64,000 nt of DNA, taken from NCBI GenBank assembly GCA_943370175.1, contig CALRPU020000019.1, positions 1 through 64,000 of the forward strand, given 5' to 3'. Below the pieces are notes generated by a model that had not been told where the DNA came from, made no database searches, and worked only from the letters and a program-made list of their open reading frames with translations. The stretch comes from Ideonella_A intermedia_A (lineage in GTDB: Bacteria > Pseudomonadota > Gammaproteobacteria > Burkholderiales > Burkholderiaceae_C). The translations under genes were made by a program, and so were the position numbers. Positions 38,198-49,018 of the stretch are shown in pieces (position 1 is the stretch's first letter; each line of letters opens with the position of its first letter).

Positions 38198-38310
38198 GGC
38201 ACTCTCCTGGGTCGTGGTTCGCTGCGGTGATGTTCGATGCGGGCGGGGCCGCGCGCCAATGGCAAGGGGCCGCGAGGGCCCCTGGCTGTCGACGGCGCGG
38301 CCGAGGACGT

Positions 38311-39738
38311 TCAGCCGAAGCGGACGTACTCGAAGTTCACCGGCTGGCGGTTGATGCCCATCACCGGCGGCGCGATCCAGTTGGCGAACTGGCCGGGCTC
38401 GACCACGCGGCCCATCAGGCTGGCCACGAAGGCGCGGTCGCCGTCGGTGGGCAGCCAGTGGTCGACGTTGGCCTTCCACTCGGCCTCGCTGACCACGCGG
38501 CCTTCCGGCGACACCTTCACGCCGGCCAGGGCACCGATGTTGCGGTGGAAGGCCTTGTGCGGCGCGGTCAGGCGGAACGGGATGCCGGCCTTCTCGATGA
38601 CCTTGTTCCAGCGCGCCACGCCAGCGATGCTGTCCTTGATGTAGTCGTCGCGCAGCACCTCGTTCAAGGCGTTGAGCATCGGCACTTCCTTTTCCACCAG
38701 CTGGCCGTTGACGGCGTTCAGCACGCGGTAGGTCAGGCCCCGCAGCTGGTGGTCGTCCATGCGCTTGCCTTCTTCGTAGCGGCCCTTCAGACCACTGGCG
38801 TAGAAGGTGGCGGCGTTGCTGCTTTCGTCGGCGCCGAACAGGTCGATGGTGACGCTGAAGTGGAAGTTCAGGTAGCGCTGGATGGTCGGCAGGTCGATCA
38901 CGCCGGCGGCGCGAAGCTTGGCCACGTCGTCGGTCTTCAGGTCGTTCATCGCCTGGCAGGTGCGCTGGATGACGCGGCTCACGCCGGACTCGCCCACGAA
39001 CATGTGGTGCGCTTCTTCGGTCAGCATGAACTTGGTGGTGCGGGCCAGCGGGTCGAAGGCGCTTTCGGCCAGCGCGCACAGCTGGAACTTGCCGTCGCGG
39101 TCGGTGAAGTAGGTGAACATGAAGAAGCTCAGCCAGTCCGGCGTGGCTTCGTTGAAGGCGCCGAGGATGCGTGGGTTGTCCTGGTCGCCGCTGCGGCGTT
39201 CCAGCAGCGCTTCGGCCTCTTCACGGCCGTCGCGGCCGAAGTGCTTGTGCAGCAGGTAGACCATGGCCCACAGGTGGCGGCCTTCCTCGACGTTGATCTG
39301 GAACAGGTTGCGCAGGTCGTACATCGACGGCGCGGTCAGGCCCAGGTGGCGTTGCTGCTCGACCGACGCGGGCTCGGTGTCGCCTTGCGTGACGATGATG
39401 CGGCGCAGGTTGGCGCGGTGCTCGCCGGGCACGTCCTGCCAGGCCTTCTCGCCCAAGTGGTCGCCGAAGTGCACCTTGCGGTCGGCCTCACCCGGGTTCA
39501 GGAAGATGCCCCAGCGGTAGTCGCGCATCTTCACGTGACCGAACTGGGCCCAGCCTTGCGGGTCCACGCTGACGGCGGTTCGCAGGTAGACCTCGTGGTC
39601 GGTCGAGCCCTCGGGGCCGACGTCGTCCCACCAGTTGATGAAGTTCGGTTGCCACTGCTCGAGCGCGCGCTGCAGCGTGCGGTCTTCGCTGAGGTTGACG
39701 TTGTTGGGGATTTTTTCGCTGTAATTGATGCCGGACAT
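38311..39738 (-). CDS. boxB: Benzoyl-CoA 2,3-epoxidase oxygenase subunit BoxB
   Basis: 475 residues, the usual BoxB size. It is a di-iron oxygenase that converts benzoyl-CoA to the 2,3-epoxide with O2 and electrons from BoxA. Metal-ligand-type motifs NVEEGRHLWA and LTEEAHHMFVGE are visible. The start MSGINYSEKIPNNVNL matches the family N-terminus and has GGAG seven bases upstream; the earlier ATG at 39750 is less likely. Gaps to boxA (113 bases) and boxC (84 bases) hold no other gene. Confidence 0.97.
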   Translation of the reverse strand: MSGINYSEKIPNNVNLSEDRTLQRALEQWQPNFINWWDDVGPEGSTDHEVYLRTAVSVDPQGWAQFGHVKMRDYRWGIFLNPGEADRKVHFGDHLGEKAWQDVPGEHRANLRRIIVTQGDTEPASVEQQRHLGLTAPSMYDLRNLFQINVEEGRHLWAMVYLLHKHFGRDGREEAEALLERRSGDQDNPRILGAFNEATPDWLSFFMFTYFTDRDGKFQLCALAESAFDPLARTTKFMLTEEAHHMFVGESGVSRVIQRTCQAMNDLKTDDVAKLRAAGVIDLPTIQRYLNFHFSVTIDLFGADESSNAATFYASGLKGRYEEGKRMDDHQLRGLTYRVLNAVNGQLVEKEVPMLNALNEVLRDDYIKDSIAGVARWNKVIEKAGIPFRLTAPHKAFHRNIGALAGVKVSPEGRVVSEAEWKANVDHWLPTDGDRAFVASLMGRVVEPGQFANWIAPPVMGINRQPVNFEYVRFG

Positions 39739-39822
39739 CGTGGACTCCATGATCGAACGTTCAGCGGTGGGAATGACTTCGGTTGCGGCACGCCACCCGA
39801 TGCCGCACAACTGGGTTTGGGA

Positions 39823-41499
39823 CTAGACGCGGTTCCAGTCGAATGCGGCCTTCTCGCCCTTGCCGTAGACCTTCAGCGCGCCCTTGTCGCCAACCGCGTT
39901 CGGGCGTTGGAAGATCCAGTTCTGCCAGGCGGTCAGGCGGCCAAAGACGCGGGTGAACATGTTCTCGGGGCCGTTGAAGCGCAGGTTGGCTTCCATGCCG
40001 GTCAGCGCGTCGGGGCTCATCGCGGCGCGTTCCTCGATGGCAATGCGCACCTCGTCGGCCCAGTCGATGTCGTCGGGGTTGGACGTGGCCAGGCCCAGCG
40101 CGAAGGCGGCGTCGGCGTCCAGTGCCTCGCCCAGCCGGGCGCGCACGGCGTCCAGCGCCGGGGCCTCGCCGTAGAAGCGGCGCTCCAGGCGGGTCTGGCC
40201 GGTGGCCATCGGGTAGAGGCTGAAGTTGGCCTCGGTGACGGTGATCTTGGGCGCACGGGCCTCGTCGTCAGGAAGGGCCAGGTGGTAGTTGCGGTCGCAG
40301 GCCAGGGCCAGCTCGAGCAGGCTGCCGGCGAAGCAGGTGCCGGCCTCGACGAGCGCGAACAGGCTGCGCGAGGACACGTCGATGCGGCTGAAGGTGCGGC
40401 GCAGCAGGCCGATGGTTTCGCGCACCAGCCAGTGCTTCTGGTGCGCCAGCAGCGTGGCGTCCAGGGCCTGCACGGCGGCGGCGTCGCCGCTGGTCTTGAC
40501 CAGCCAGGTGCCCAGCTCGGGCTCGTTGGTGCGCAGGTGCAGGATGGCGTCTTCCAGTTCGCGGGCCATGGCCAGCGGGTACCAGCCGGCGCCCGCGGCT
40601 TCGATGCCGGCGATGTCGTTGGGCTGCGCGCCCTGCGGCGCCTTGACCGTCAGCGTCGCGGTGCGGCCGGCGCGGTCCAGGGCCACGTGGACGTGCTCGT
40701 AGTGCACCGCGTCGGCGTCGAAGCGGCGCGCCAGCGGCGTCAGCACCACGCCGCGCGCGTCGGCCGGGCGGTCGCTTTCGGCGGCCAGTTCGATGGCGCG
40801 TTCCTGCACCTTCTGGGCAAACACCGCCGGCTTGGCGATGGCGTCCACCAGGCGCCAGTCCTTGGCCTTCTGGCCGCGCACGCCTTCGCTGGTGGTGCAG
40901 AAGATGTCGGCCAGGTCATGGCGCACGCGGCGCTTGTCGGTCACGCGGGTCAGGCCGCCGGTGCCGGGCAGCACGCCCAGCAGCGGCACCTCGGGCAGGC
41001 TGACCGCGCTGCTGCGGTCGTCGATCAGGATGATCTCGTCGCAAGCCAGTGCCACTTCGTAGCCGCCGCCGGCACAGGCGCCGTTCACCGCCGCCAGGAA
41101 CTTCAGGCCGCTGTGCTTGGACGAGTCCTCAAAGCCATTGCGGGTCTCGTTGGTGAATTTGCAGAAGTTCACCTTCCAGGCGTGGCTGGACAAGCCCAGC
41201 ATGAAGATGTTGGCACCGGAGCAGAACACCTTGTCCTTCGCGCTGGTCAGCACCACGGTGCGCACCTCGGGGTGTTCGAAGCGGATGCGGTTGATGGCGT
41301 CGTTCAGCTCGATGTCCACGCCCAGGTCGTAGCTGTTGAGCTTGAGCTTGTAGCCCGGGCGCAGGCCGCCGTTCTCGTCGATGGCGATGGCCAGCGTGGC
41401 CACCGGGCCCTCGAAGCTGAGCTTCCAGTGCTTGTAGCGCGACGGGTGCGTCTGGTAGTCGACGGGCGTGACCGTTGCGGTCGGGGCTTCATTGCTCAC
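39823..41499 (-). CDS. boxC: Benzoyl-CoA-dihydrodiol lyase BoxC
   Basis: 558 residues from GTG with GGAG ribosome site. It is a double crotonase-fold enzyme that opens the ring of 2,3-epoxybenzoyl-CoA to 3,4-dehydroadipyl-CoA semialdehyde with release of formate. Oxyanion-hole type segments are DKVFCSGANIFMLG and NGACAGGGYEVALACDE; the C-terminal half has FAGSLLELALACDRNYHLAL. It is the first gene after the strong boxC promoter at 41551-41580. Confidence 0.97.
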   Translation of the reverse strand: MSNEAPTATVTPVDYQTHPSRYKHWKLSFEGPVATLAIAIDENGGLRPGYKLKLNSYDLGVDIELNDAINRIRFEHPEVRTVVLTSAKDKVFCSGANIFMLGLSSHAWKVNFCKFTNETRNGFEDSSKHSGLKFLAAVNGACAGGGYEVALACDEIILIDDRSSAVSLPEVPLLGVLPGTGGLTRVTDKRRVRHDLADIFCTTSEGVRGQKAKDWRLVDAIAKPAVFAQKVQERAIELAAESDRPADARGVVLTPLARRFDADAVHYEHVHVALDRAGRTATLTVKAPQGAQPNDIAGIEAAGAGWYPLAMARELEDAILHLRTNEPELGTWLVKTSGDAAAVQALDATLLAHQKHWLVRETIGLLRRTFSRIDVSSRSLFALVEAGTCFAGSLLELALACDRNYHLALPDDEARAPKITVTEANFSLYPMATGQTRLERRFYGEAPALDAVRARLGEALDADAAFALGLATSNPDDIDWADEVRIAIEERAAMSPDALTGMEANLRFNGPENMFTRVFGRLTAWQNWIFQRPNAVGDKGALKVYGKGEKAAFDWNRV

Positions 41500-41533
41500 G
41501 GGGTCTCCTCGGCGGACAGCGATGGCAGAAAGA

Positions 41534-41603
41534 TGCAATCGAGTGCACGCATCATAGTGCAATGAGCTGCCGACGGTCAAGCAGGTATATGCATTTTAAT
41601 GCA
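41534..41603 (-). promoter_or_regulatory. boxC promoter with BoxR-type TGCA operators
   Basis: On the - strand, -35 TTGACC (+ strand 41575-41580) and -10 TATGAT (41551-41556) are 18 bases apart. TGCA boxes occur at 41534, 41544 and 41558, and again at 41590 and 41600. Two pairs have the TGCA-N6-TGCA spacing reported for BzdR/BoxR operators. They flank the -35 and overlap the -10, which fits repression relieved by benzoyl-CoA. Confidence 0.75.
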
Positions 41604-41606
41604 CAT

Positions 41607-42593
41607 TCAGAGCGGCATGCCCAGCGCCGTTCGCACCACGCCGCGCAGCTGCGCGAAGGTGGCGTCCAGCGCCTGGGCGCTGGTGTCCAAGGTGAAATCG
41701 GCCTTGGAATAGAAGGCCGCCCGCCCGGCCAGGATCCCCTTCAGGTCTTCCATGGCCTCGCGGCTCGCGGCCATCGGGCGCAGGTCGCCTTGTTCCATGA
41801 CGCGGCGCATGTGGTCTTCGGGCGTGGCTTGCAGCCACACGGTGGTGCAATGCGACAGCAGCTGGTTGAAGGTGGCGGGGTCGGACACCAGGCCACCCGG
41901 CGTGGCAATCACCACCTCGCTGTAGATCTGGATCGCTTCTTCCAGGGCGCGGCGTTCGTAGCGGCGGTAGGCGTTCATCCCGTACAGCGCTTGGATCTCG
42001 GCCACGCTGCAGCCGGCGAAAGCTTCGATCTGCCGGCTCAGTTCGATGAACGGGCAGCCCAGGTCGTCGGCCAACTGCTGGCCCAGCGTGGACTTGCCCG
42101 CGCCGCGCAGCCCGATCAGCGCGATGCGGGCGCTGCGCACCACCGAGCCGCTGCCGCCCGTGCCCAGCATTTGGCCCACCGCCTCGCGCACGCGCTTGAG
42201 CGTGGCCTCGTCACGCTGTTCCAGCAACTCGCGCAGCAGCAGCCACTCGGGCGATCGGGTGGTCACGTCGCCAACCAGCTCGGCCAGCGAGCATTGAAGG
42301 GCACCGGCCACCTGCAGCAGCACCAGAATCGACGCGTTGCCGATGCCGTACTCGAGGTTGGCCAGGTGGCGTTCGGAAACGTCGGCGGCCAGGGCCACCG
42401 CTTTGCGCGTCAGGCCGCGGCGGGCCCGCAGCGCCTTGACCCGGTCGCCCAGGGCCACCAGGAAGGGGTTCTTGTCGCCGCCGTCCACCGCGTCTGCGCC
42501 TTGGGCGCCGATGGCGATGGGATCGGCGGGAACCGGCGTTGAGCGCTCGGTCCCTGGGACTAACCCGGGTGTATGCACTATAGTGCTTGACAT
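41607..42593 (-). CDS. boxR: Benzoyl-CoA-responsive regulator BoxR (BzdR family)
   Basis: 328 residues from ATG 42593. An Xre-type HTH spans about residues 50-105 (LGDRVKALRARRGLTRKAVALAAD), joined to a C-terminal shikimate-kinase-like domain with P-loop GLRGAGKST near residue 163. This is the BzdR/BoxR layout, in which benzoyl-CoA binds the kinase-like domain and releases DNA. The first ~40 residues look non-homologous and the ATG lies on the operator palindrome at 42575-42586, so the true start may be a downstream GTG. Typical family members are about 300 residues. Confidence 0.93.
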   Translation of the reverse strand: MSSTIVHTPGLVPGTERSTPVPADPIAIGAQGADAVDGGDKNPFLVALGDRVKALRARRGLTRKAVALAADVSERHLANLEYGIGNASILVLLQVAGALQCSLAELVGDVTTRSPEWLLLRELLEQRDEATLKRVREAVGQMLGTGGSGSVVRSARIALIGLRGAGKSTLGQQLADDLGCPFIELSRQIEAFAGCSVAEIQALYGMNAYRRYERRALEEAIQIYSEVVIATPGGLVSDPATFNQLLSHCTTVWLQATPEDHMRRVMEQGDLRPMAASREAMEDLKGILAGRAAFYSKADFTLDTSAQALDATFAQLRGVVRTALGMPL

Positions 42594-42630
42594 GCGTCGG
42601 AGCGCCCTCTATTGTGATGGCACGCACAAT
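42575..42630 (+). promoter_or_regulatory. boxD operon promoter with palindromic operator
   Basis: -35 TTGACA (42587-42592) and -10 TATTGT (42610-42615) are separated by 17 bases. A perfect 12-bp palindrome GCACTATAGTGC (42575-42586) abuts the -35, and ATTGTG-N8-CACAAT (42611-42630) overlaps the -10 and the likely start site. The palindrome carries the same GCAC core as the boxC sites. The 5' leader to boxD would be about 220 bases. Confidence 0.65.
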
Positions 42631-42845
42631 AATTCATATTGGGTGGACCCGCAAGTCGAAGGCCGCCTGGGCCGGCGGGCCGGTGGGGTGCCGCCGGCCG
42701 GTGGGCCGCACCAAGCTCAACGCCAGAGCCTGCAGCCCGGCCGGATCCGCACCGCGTGTCCCGCACAGGCTCACAGGGCGCGGCGCGGCGCGGCGCGCCA
42801 CCGCCCGGGGTCCTTGCCCAATGTCACCCGCTTTGAAAGCCCGCC

Positions 42846-44414
42846 ATGACCGCACGCATTGACCGCCTCGCCAACCACCTCGGGGGCCACTGGGCCCACG
42901 GCACTGGCGCCGGCACGGCGTTGTTGGACCCGGTGCTGGGCACGCCCCTGGTCGAGGTGGACGCCACCGGGCTGGACCTGCGCGGCGGCTTCGCGCACGC
43001 CCGCCAAACCGGGGGCGCCGCCTTGCGGGCGCTGAGCTACCGTGAGCGCGGCGGCCTGCTCAGCCGCGTCGTGGCGCTGTTGCAGTCGCGGCGCGACGCC
43101 TATTACGAGATCGCCACCGCCAACAGCGGCACCGTCAAGAACGACTCGGCCGTTGACATCGACGGCGCGATCTTCACGATCGGCCAATACGCCAAGCTCG
43201 CCGACGGCCTGGGTGACCGCCACCACCTGCTGGACGGCGACCCGGCCCGCCTGGGCAAGGACCCGCTGTTCCAGTCGCGCCATGTGCTCGTGCCCAGCCG
43301 CGGGTTGGCGCTGTTCATCAACGCTTTCAACTTTCCTTCGTGGGGCCTGTGGGAGAAGGCGGCGCCCGCGCTGTTGTCGGGCGTGCCGGTGGTTGTCAAG
43401 CCGGCCACGGCCACCGCCTGGTTGACCCAGGTGATGGTGAAAGACGTGGTGGAAGCGGGCATCCTGCCGCCGGGGGCGTTGTCGGTGGTGTGCGGCTCGT
43501 CGGCGGGCCTGCTCGACGCGCTCCAGCCCTTCGACGTGCTGAGCTTCACTGGCTCGGCCGAGACCGCCGCCGTGGTGCGCGCCCACCCGGCGGTCAGCCG
43601 CGACTCGGTGCGCGTCAACATCGAGGCCGACAGCTTGAACTCGGCGCTGTTGATGCCCGGCGAGGGCGCCGACAGCCCGGCCTTCGACCTGTTGGTCAAG
43701 GAGGTGGCGCGCGAGATGACGGTGAAGTCCGGCCAGAAGTGCACCGCCATCCGCCGCGTGCTGGTGCCCGAGGCGCTGTACGACGCGGCGGCCGCCGCCA
43801 TCGGTGCCCGCCTGGCCAAGACCACGGTGGGCAACCCGCGCAACGAGTCGGTGCGCATGGGCGCGCTGGTCAGCCGCGCGCAACTGGCGGCGGTGCGCGA
43901 GGGCCTGGCGTTGCTGAAGACGCAGGCCGAGGTGCTGCACGACGGCGCCGACCGACCGCTGGTCGACGCCGACCCGGCCGTGGCCTGCTGCGTGGGCCCG
44001 ACGCTGCTGGGCACCCGCCAGCCCGACACCGCCGACCGCGTGCACGACACCGAGGTGTTCGGCCCGGTCGCCACGCTGGTGCCTTACCGCGACTTGGCGC
44101 ACGCGCAGGCGCTGGTGCGCCGCGGGCAGGGGTCGCTGGTCAGCTCGCTGTACGGCAGCGACCCGGCCACGCTCGCCGACAGCGCCCTGGCCTTGGCCGA
44201 CGCGCACGGCCGCGTGCACGTGATCTCGCCCGACGTGGCCGCGGTGCACACGGGCCATGGCAATGTGATGCCGCAGTCGCTTCACGGGGGGCCGGGCCGC
44301 GCCGGTGGCGGCGAGGAACTGGGCGGCGCGCGGGCCTTGAATTTCTACCACCGCCGCAGCGCCATCCAGGCGAGCACCGCGGTGCTGGACCGGTTGGTGC
44401 AGGACGCCGCTTGA
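42846..44414 (+). CDS. boxD: 3,4-dehydroadipyl-CoA semialdehyde dehydrogenase BoxD
   Basis: 522 residues of the PaaN/BoxD-type aldehyde dehydrogenase group, which oxidise the ring-opening semialdehyde to 3,4-dehydroadipyl-CoA with NADP+. Seen are INAFNFPSWGLWEKAAPAL (cofactor and oxyanion region), SFTGSAETAA and SGQKCTAIRRVLVP with the catalytic Cys. It is divergent from boxR and preceded by a ~220-base leader. Confidence 0.93.
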   Translation: MTARIDRLANHLGGHWAHGTGAGTALLDPVLGTPLVEVDATGLDLRGGFAHARQTGGAALRALSYRERGGLLSRVVALLQSRRDAYYEIATANSGTVKNDSAVDIDGAIFTIGQYAKLADGLGDRHHLLDGDPARLGKDPLFQSRHVLVPSRGLALFINAFNFPSWGLWEKAAPALLSGVPVVVKPATATAWLTQVMVKDVVEAGILPPGALSVVCGSSAGLLDALQPFDVLSFTGSAETAAVVRAHPAVSRDSVRVNIEADSLNSALLMPGEGADSPAFDLLVKEVAREMTVKSGQKCTAIRRVLVPEALYDAAAAAIGARLAKTTVGNPRNESVRMGALVSRAQLAAVREGLALLKTQAEVLHDGADRPLVDADPAVACCVGPTLLGTRQPDTADRVHDTEVFGPVATLVPYRDLAHAQALVRRGQGSLVSSLYGSDPATLADSALALADAHGRVHVISPDVAAVHTGHGNVMPQSLHGGPGRAGGGEELGGARALNFYHRRSAIQASTAVLDRLVQDAA

Positions 44415-44487
44415 CGGCGGATCGAACCACCTGAGCTCTGCCACCGTCAACGCCGCCACCGCTGCCGCCGTCGCCAAGGAGTCCGCC

Positions 44488-46097
<1,610 letters not shown>

Positions 46098-46101
<4 letters not shown>

Positions 46102-46904
46102 ACGCGGCCGCCTTGCACGTTGACATCGACTGGGCCGGCCGCCCGGTGCGCGTCGAAGTTGCTTTCGTGGGCGCCAGCGATGCGCAGGCGCCGCTGGTCG
46201 TCTTCCTGCACGAAGGCCTGGGGTCGGTGGCGATGTGGCGCGACTTTCCGCAGCGGCTGTGCGCCGCGGTGGGGGCGCGCGGGCTGGTGTATTCGCGCCC
46301 GGCCTACGGCCAGTCCACGCCGCGCGCGCCCGACGAGGCCTGGGGCCCGGACTTCCTGCACCGCCAGGCCCGTGAGGTGCTGCCCGCCGTGCTGCAGGCG
46401 CTGGACGTGGACGCGGCCGCGCGCCCCGTCTGGTTGTTCGGCCACAGCGACGGCGGCTCGATCGCGCTGCTGTACGCGGCGATGTTCCCGGCGCAGGTGG
46501 CCGGCGCCATCGTGCTGGCGCCCCACATCCTGGTCGAGCCGGTGTCGGTGGACAGCATCGCCAGCGCCCGCGAAACCTACCTGAGCACCGACCTGCGCCA
46601 GCGCCTGGCCCGCTACCACGCCGACGTCGATTCGGCCTTCTGGGGCTGGAACGACGTGTGGCTGAGCGCGGCCTTCCGCGACTGGACCATCGTCGACGAA
46701 CTCGGCCGCATCACCGCCCCGGTGCTGGCCATCCAGGGCGTGGACGACGAATACGGCACGCTGGAGCAGGTGCGCGGCATCGCCCGCCAGGTGCCCGGCA
46801 CCCGCTTGCTCGAACTGCCCGAATGTGGACACTCGGCCCACCGCGACCAGCCCGAGGCGGTGATCGCCGCCAGCCACGCCTTCATCGGCACCCACCGCCC
46901 CTGA
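46098..46904 (+). CDS. Alpha/beta hydrolase of the benzoate operon
   Basis: 268 residues with the nucleophile elbow GHSDGGS (Ser near residue 116) and C-terminal ECGHSAHRD with the catalytic His. VFLHEGLGSVAMWRDFP gives the HG-type oxyanion region. Such hydrolases recur in box clusters; a role in lactone or thioester cleavage as a salvage step is proposed, but the substrate is unknown. It is translationally coupled to the CoA ligase. Confidence 0.85.
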
Positions 46905-46926
46905 TGCCTCGAAAAGGAGACACCGC

Positions 46927-48102
46927 ATGACCGCCCCCCGTTTTGTCCTCGCCGCCGGCGCCGCGGCCCTGGTCGCCGCCTTCGCCACGCCCGCCGTCCA
47001 CGCGCAGTCCACCGGCAAGCTCAAGGTCGGCCTGATGCTGCCGGCCACCGGCACCTTCGCCGCGCTGGGCACGGCCATCGAGAACGGCTTTCGCCTGCAC
47101 GTGACCGAGCAGGGCGGCAAGCTGGGCGGGCGCGAGGTCGAGTTCGTCAAGGTGGACGACGAAAGCGACCCCTCCAAGGCCACCGACAACGTCAACAAGC
47201 TCATCAAGCGCGACAACGTCGACGTGCTGATCGGCACGGTGCACTCCGGCGTGGCCATGGCCATGGCCAAGGCCGCCAAGGACAGCGGCACCACGCTGAT
47301 CGTGCCCAACGCCGGGGCCGACGCCGTCACCGGCCCGATGTGCGCGCCGAACATCTTCCGCTCCAGCTTCAGCAATTGGCAACCGGGCTACGCGATGGGC
47401 GAGGTGGTGGCCAAGCGCGGCCACAAGAAGGTGGTCACCATCACCTGGAAGTACGCCGCGGGCGACGAGTCGGTGCGCGGGTTCAAGGAGGCTTTTGAGA
47501 AGGCCGGTGGCAGCGTGGTGAAAGAGTTGAGCCTGCCCTTTCCGAACGTTGAGTTCCAGGCCTTGCTGACCGAGATCGCGGCGGCCAAGCCCGACGCGGT
47601 CTACACCTTCTTCGCCGGCGGCGGCGCGGTGAAGTTCGTCAAGGACTACGCCGCGGCCGGGCTGAAGAAGTCGATTCCGCTGTACGGCGCCGGCTTCCTG
47701 ACCGACGGCACGCTGGAAGCCCAGGGCGCCGACGCGGAAGGCCTGTTCACCACGCTGCACTACGCCGACAGCCTGAACACGCCGCGCGACAACGCCTTCC
47801 GCCTGGCCTACGCCAAGACCTACAAGCTGCAGCCCGACGTCTACGCGGTGCAGGGCTACGACGCCGCGCTGATGCTGGGCACCGGCCTGGCCGCGGTGAA
47901 GGGCGACATCGGCAAGAAGGCCGAGTTCGCCGCCGCGCTGCAGAAGGCCAGGATCGACAGCCCGCGCGGCCCCTTCAGCCTGTCCAAGGCGCACAACCCG
48001 GTGCAGGACATCTACCTGCGCCAGGTCGTCGGCAAGGAAAACAAACTGATCAGCGTGGCCAGCAAAGGCCTGGCCGACCCGGCCCGCGGCTGCAAGATGT
48101 GA
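46927..48102 (+). CDS. ABC transporter substrate-binding protein, branched-chain type
   Basis: 391 residues. A signal peptide (about 1-27, AAFATPAVHAQ) directs it to the periplasm. The mature part has the Leu/Ile/Val-binding fold: LKVGLMLPATGTFAALG, NVDVLIGTVHSG, LIVPNAGADAVTGPMCAPNIFR. Its place in the boxD operon suggests it binds benzoate or a related aromatic acid rather than an amino acid. AAGGAGA precedes the ATG. Confidence 0.93.
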   Translation: MTAPRFVLAAGAAALVAAFATPAVHAQSTGKLKVGLMLPATGTFAALGTAIENGFRLHVTEQGGKLGGREVEFVKVDDESDPSKATDNVNKLIKRDNVDVLIGTVHSGVAMAMAKAAKDSGTTLIVPNAGADAVTGPMCAPNIFRSSFSNWQPGYAMGEVVAKRGHKKVVTITWKYAAGDESVRGFKEAFEKAGGSVVKELSLPFPNVEFQALLTEIAAAKPDAVYTFFAGGGAVKFVKDYAAAGLKKSIPLYGAGFLTDGTLEAQGADAEGLFTTLHYADSLNTPRDNAFRLAYAKTYKLQPDVYAVQGYDAALMLGTGLAAVKGDIGKKAEFAAALQKARIDSPRGPFSLSKAHNPVQDIYLRQVVGKENKLISVASKGLADPARGCKM

Positions 48103-48132
48103 GCTGAGCCCTGCGCCTGCCACCCACCCCCG

Positions 48133-49014
48133 ATGGACTTCGCCACTTTCCTCATCCAGTGCCTGAACTCGTTGCAGTACGGGCTGCTGTTGTTCCTCGT
48201 CGCGTCCGGGCTGACCTTGATCTTCGGGATCATGGGCGTGATCAACCTCGCCCACGGCAGCTTCTACATGATCGGCGCCTACATGGCCTATGCCCTGGCG
48301 CCCTTCGTGGCCGCCACCTTCGGCGGCGGCTTCTTCGCCACGCTGGCGGTGGGCGTGCTGCTGTCGGTGGTGCTGGGCTATGTGCTGGAATGGGCTTTCT
48401 TCAGTTTCCTGTACGAGCGCGAGCACCTGCAGCAGGTGCTGATGACCTACGGCCTGATCCTGGTCTTCGAGGAACTGCGCAGCATGCTGGTGGGCGACGA
48501 CGTGTACGGCGTGAAGGCGCCCGACTTCCTCAGCGGCAGCGTGCCGCTGGGTGAGCTGATGACCTACCCGGTGTACCGGCTGTTCATCTCGGGTGTGTGC
48601 CTGCTGCTGGCGCTGGGCATGTACCTGGTCTTCAGCCGCACGCGGCTGGGCATGATGATCCGCGCCGGCAGCACCAACCGCGAAATGGTGCAGTCGCTGG
48701 GCATCGACATCAGCTTTCTGTACCGCGTGGTCTTCGCGGCGGGCGTGGCCATCGCGGTGTTCGCCGGCATGGTGGCCGCGCCGGTGTCCTCGGTCTACCC
48801 GGGCATGGGCAACAGCGTGCTGATCATCTGCTTCGTGGTCGTGGTGATCGGCGGCATCGGCTCCATCCGCGGGGCGTTGCTGGCGTCCTTGCTGATCGGC
48901 GCGGTGGACACCTTCGGCAAGGTCCTGCTGCCGTCGGCGGCCGGCGTGCTGGTGTACGTGTTGATGGCGCTGATCCTGCTGTGGAAGCCGGACGGCCTGT
49001 TCAAGGCGGGATGA
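48133..49014 (+). CDS. ABC transporter permease, LivH type
   Basis: 293 residues with about eight membrane helices. LTLIFGIMGVINLAHGSFYMIGAYMAY is the LivH opening and IRAGSTNREMVQSLGIDI the cytoplasmic coupling loop. It forms the membrane channel together with the LivM-type permease downstream. The operon order SBP-LivH-LivM-LivG-LivF is complete. Confidence 0.94.
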   Translation: MDFATFLIQCLNSLQYGLLLFLVASGLTLIFGIMGVINLAHGSFYMIGAYMAYALAPFVAATFGGGFFATLAVGVLLSVVLGYVLEWAFFSFLYEREHLQQVLMTYGLILVFEELRSMLVGDDVYGVKAPDFLSGSVPLGELMTYPVYRLFISGVCLLLALGMYLVFSRTRLGMMIRAGSTNREMVQSLGIDISFLYRVVFAAGVAIAVFAGMVAAPVSSVYPGMGNSVLIICFVVVVIGGIGSIRGALLASLLIGAVDTFGKVLLPSAAGVLVYVLMALILLWKPDGLFKAG

Positions 49015-49018
49015 ACGC

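Noticed and set aside
38227..41565. 1112-residue open frame on the + strand
   Set aside because: Antisense to boxB and boxC; no family features, only a codon-bias shadow.
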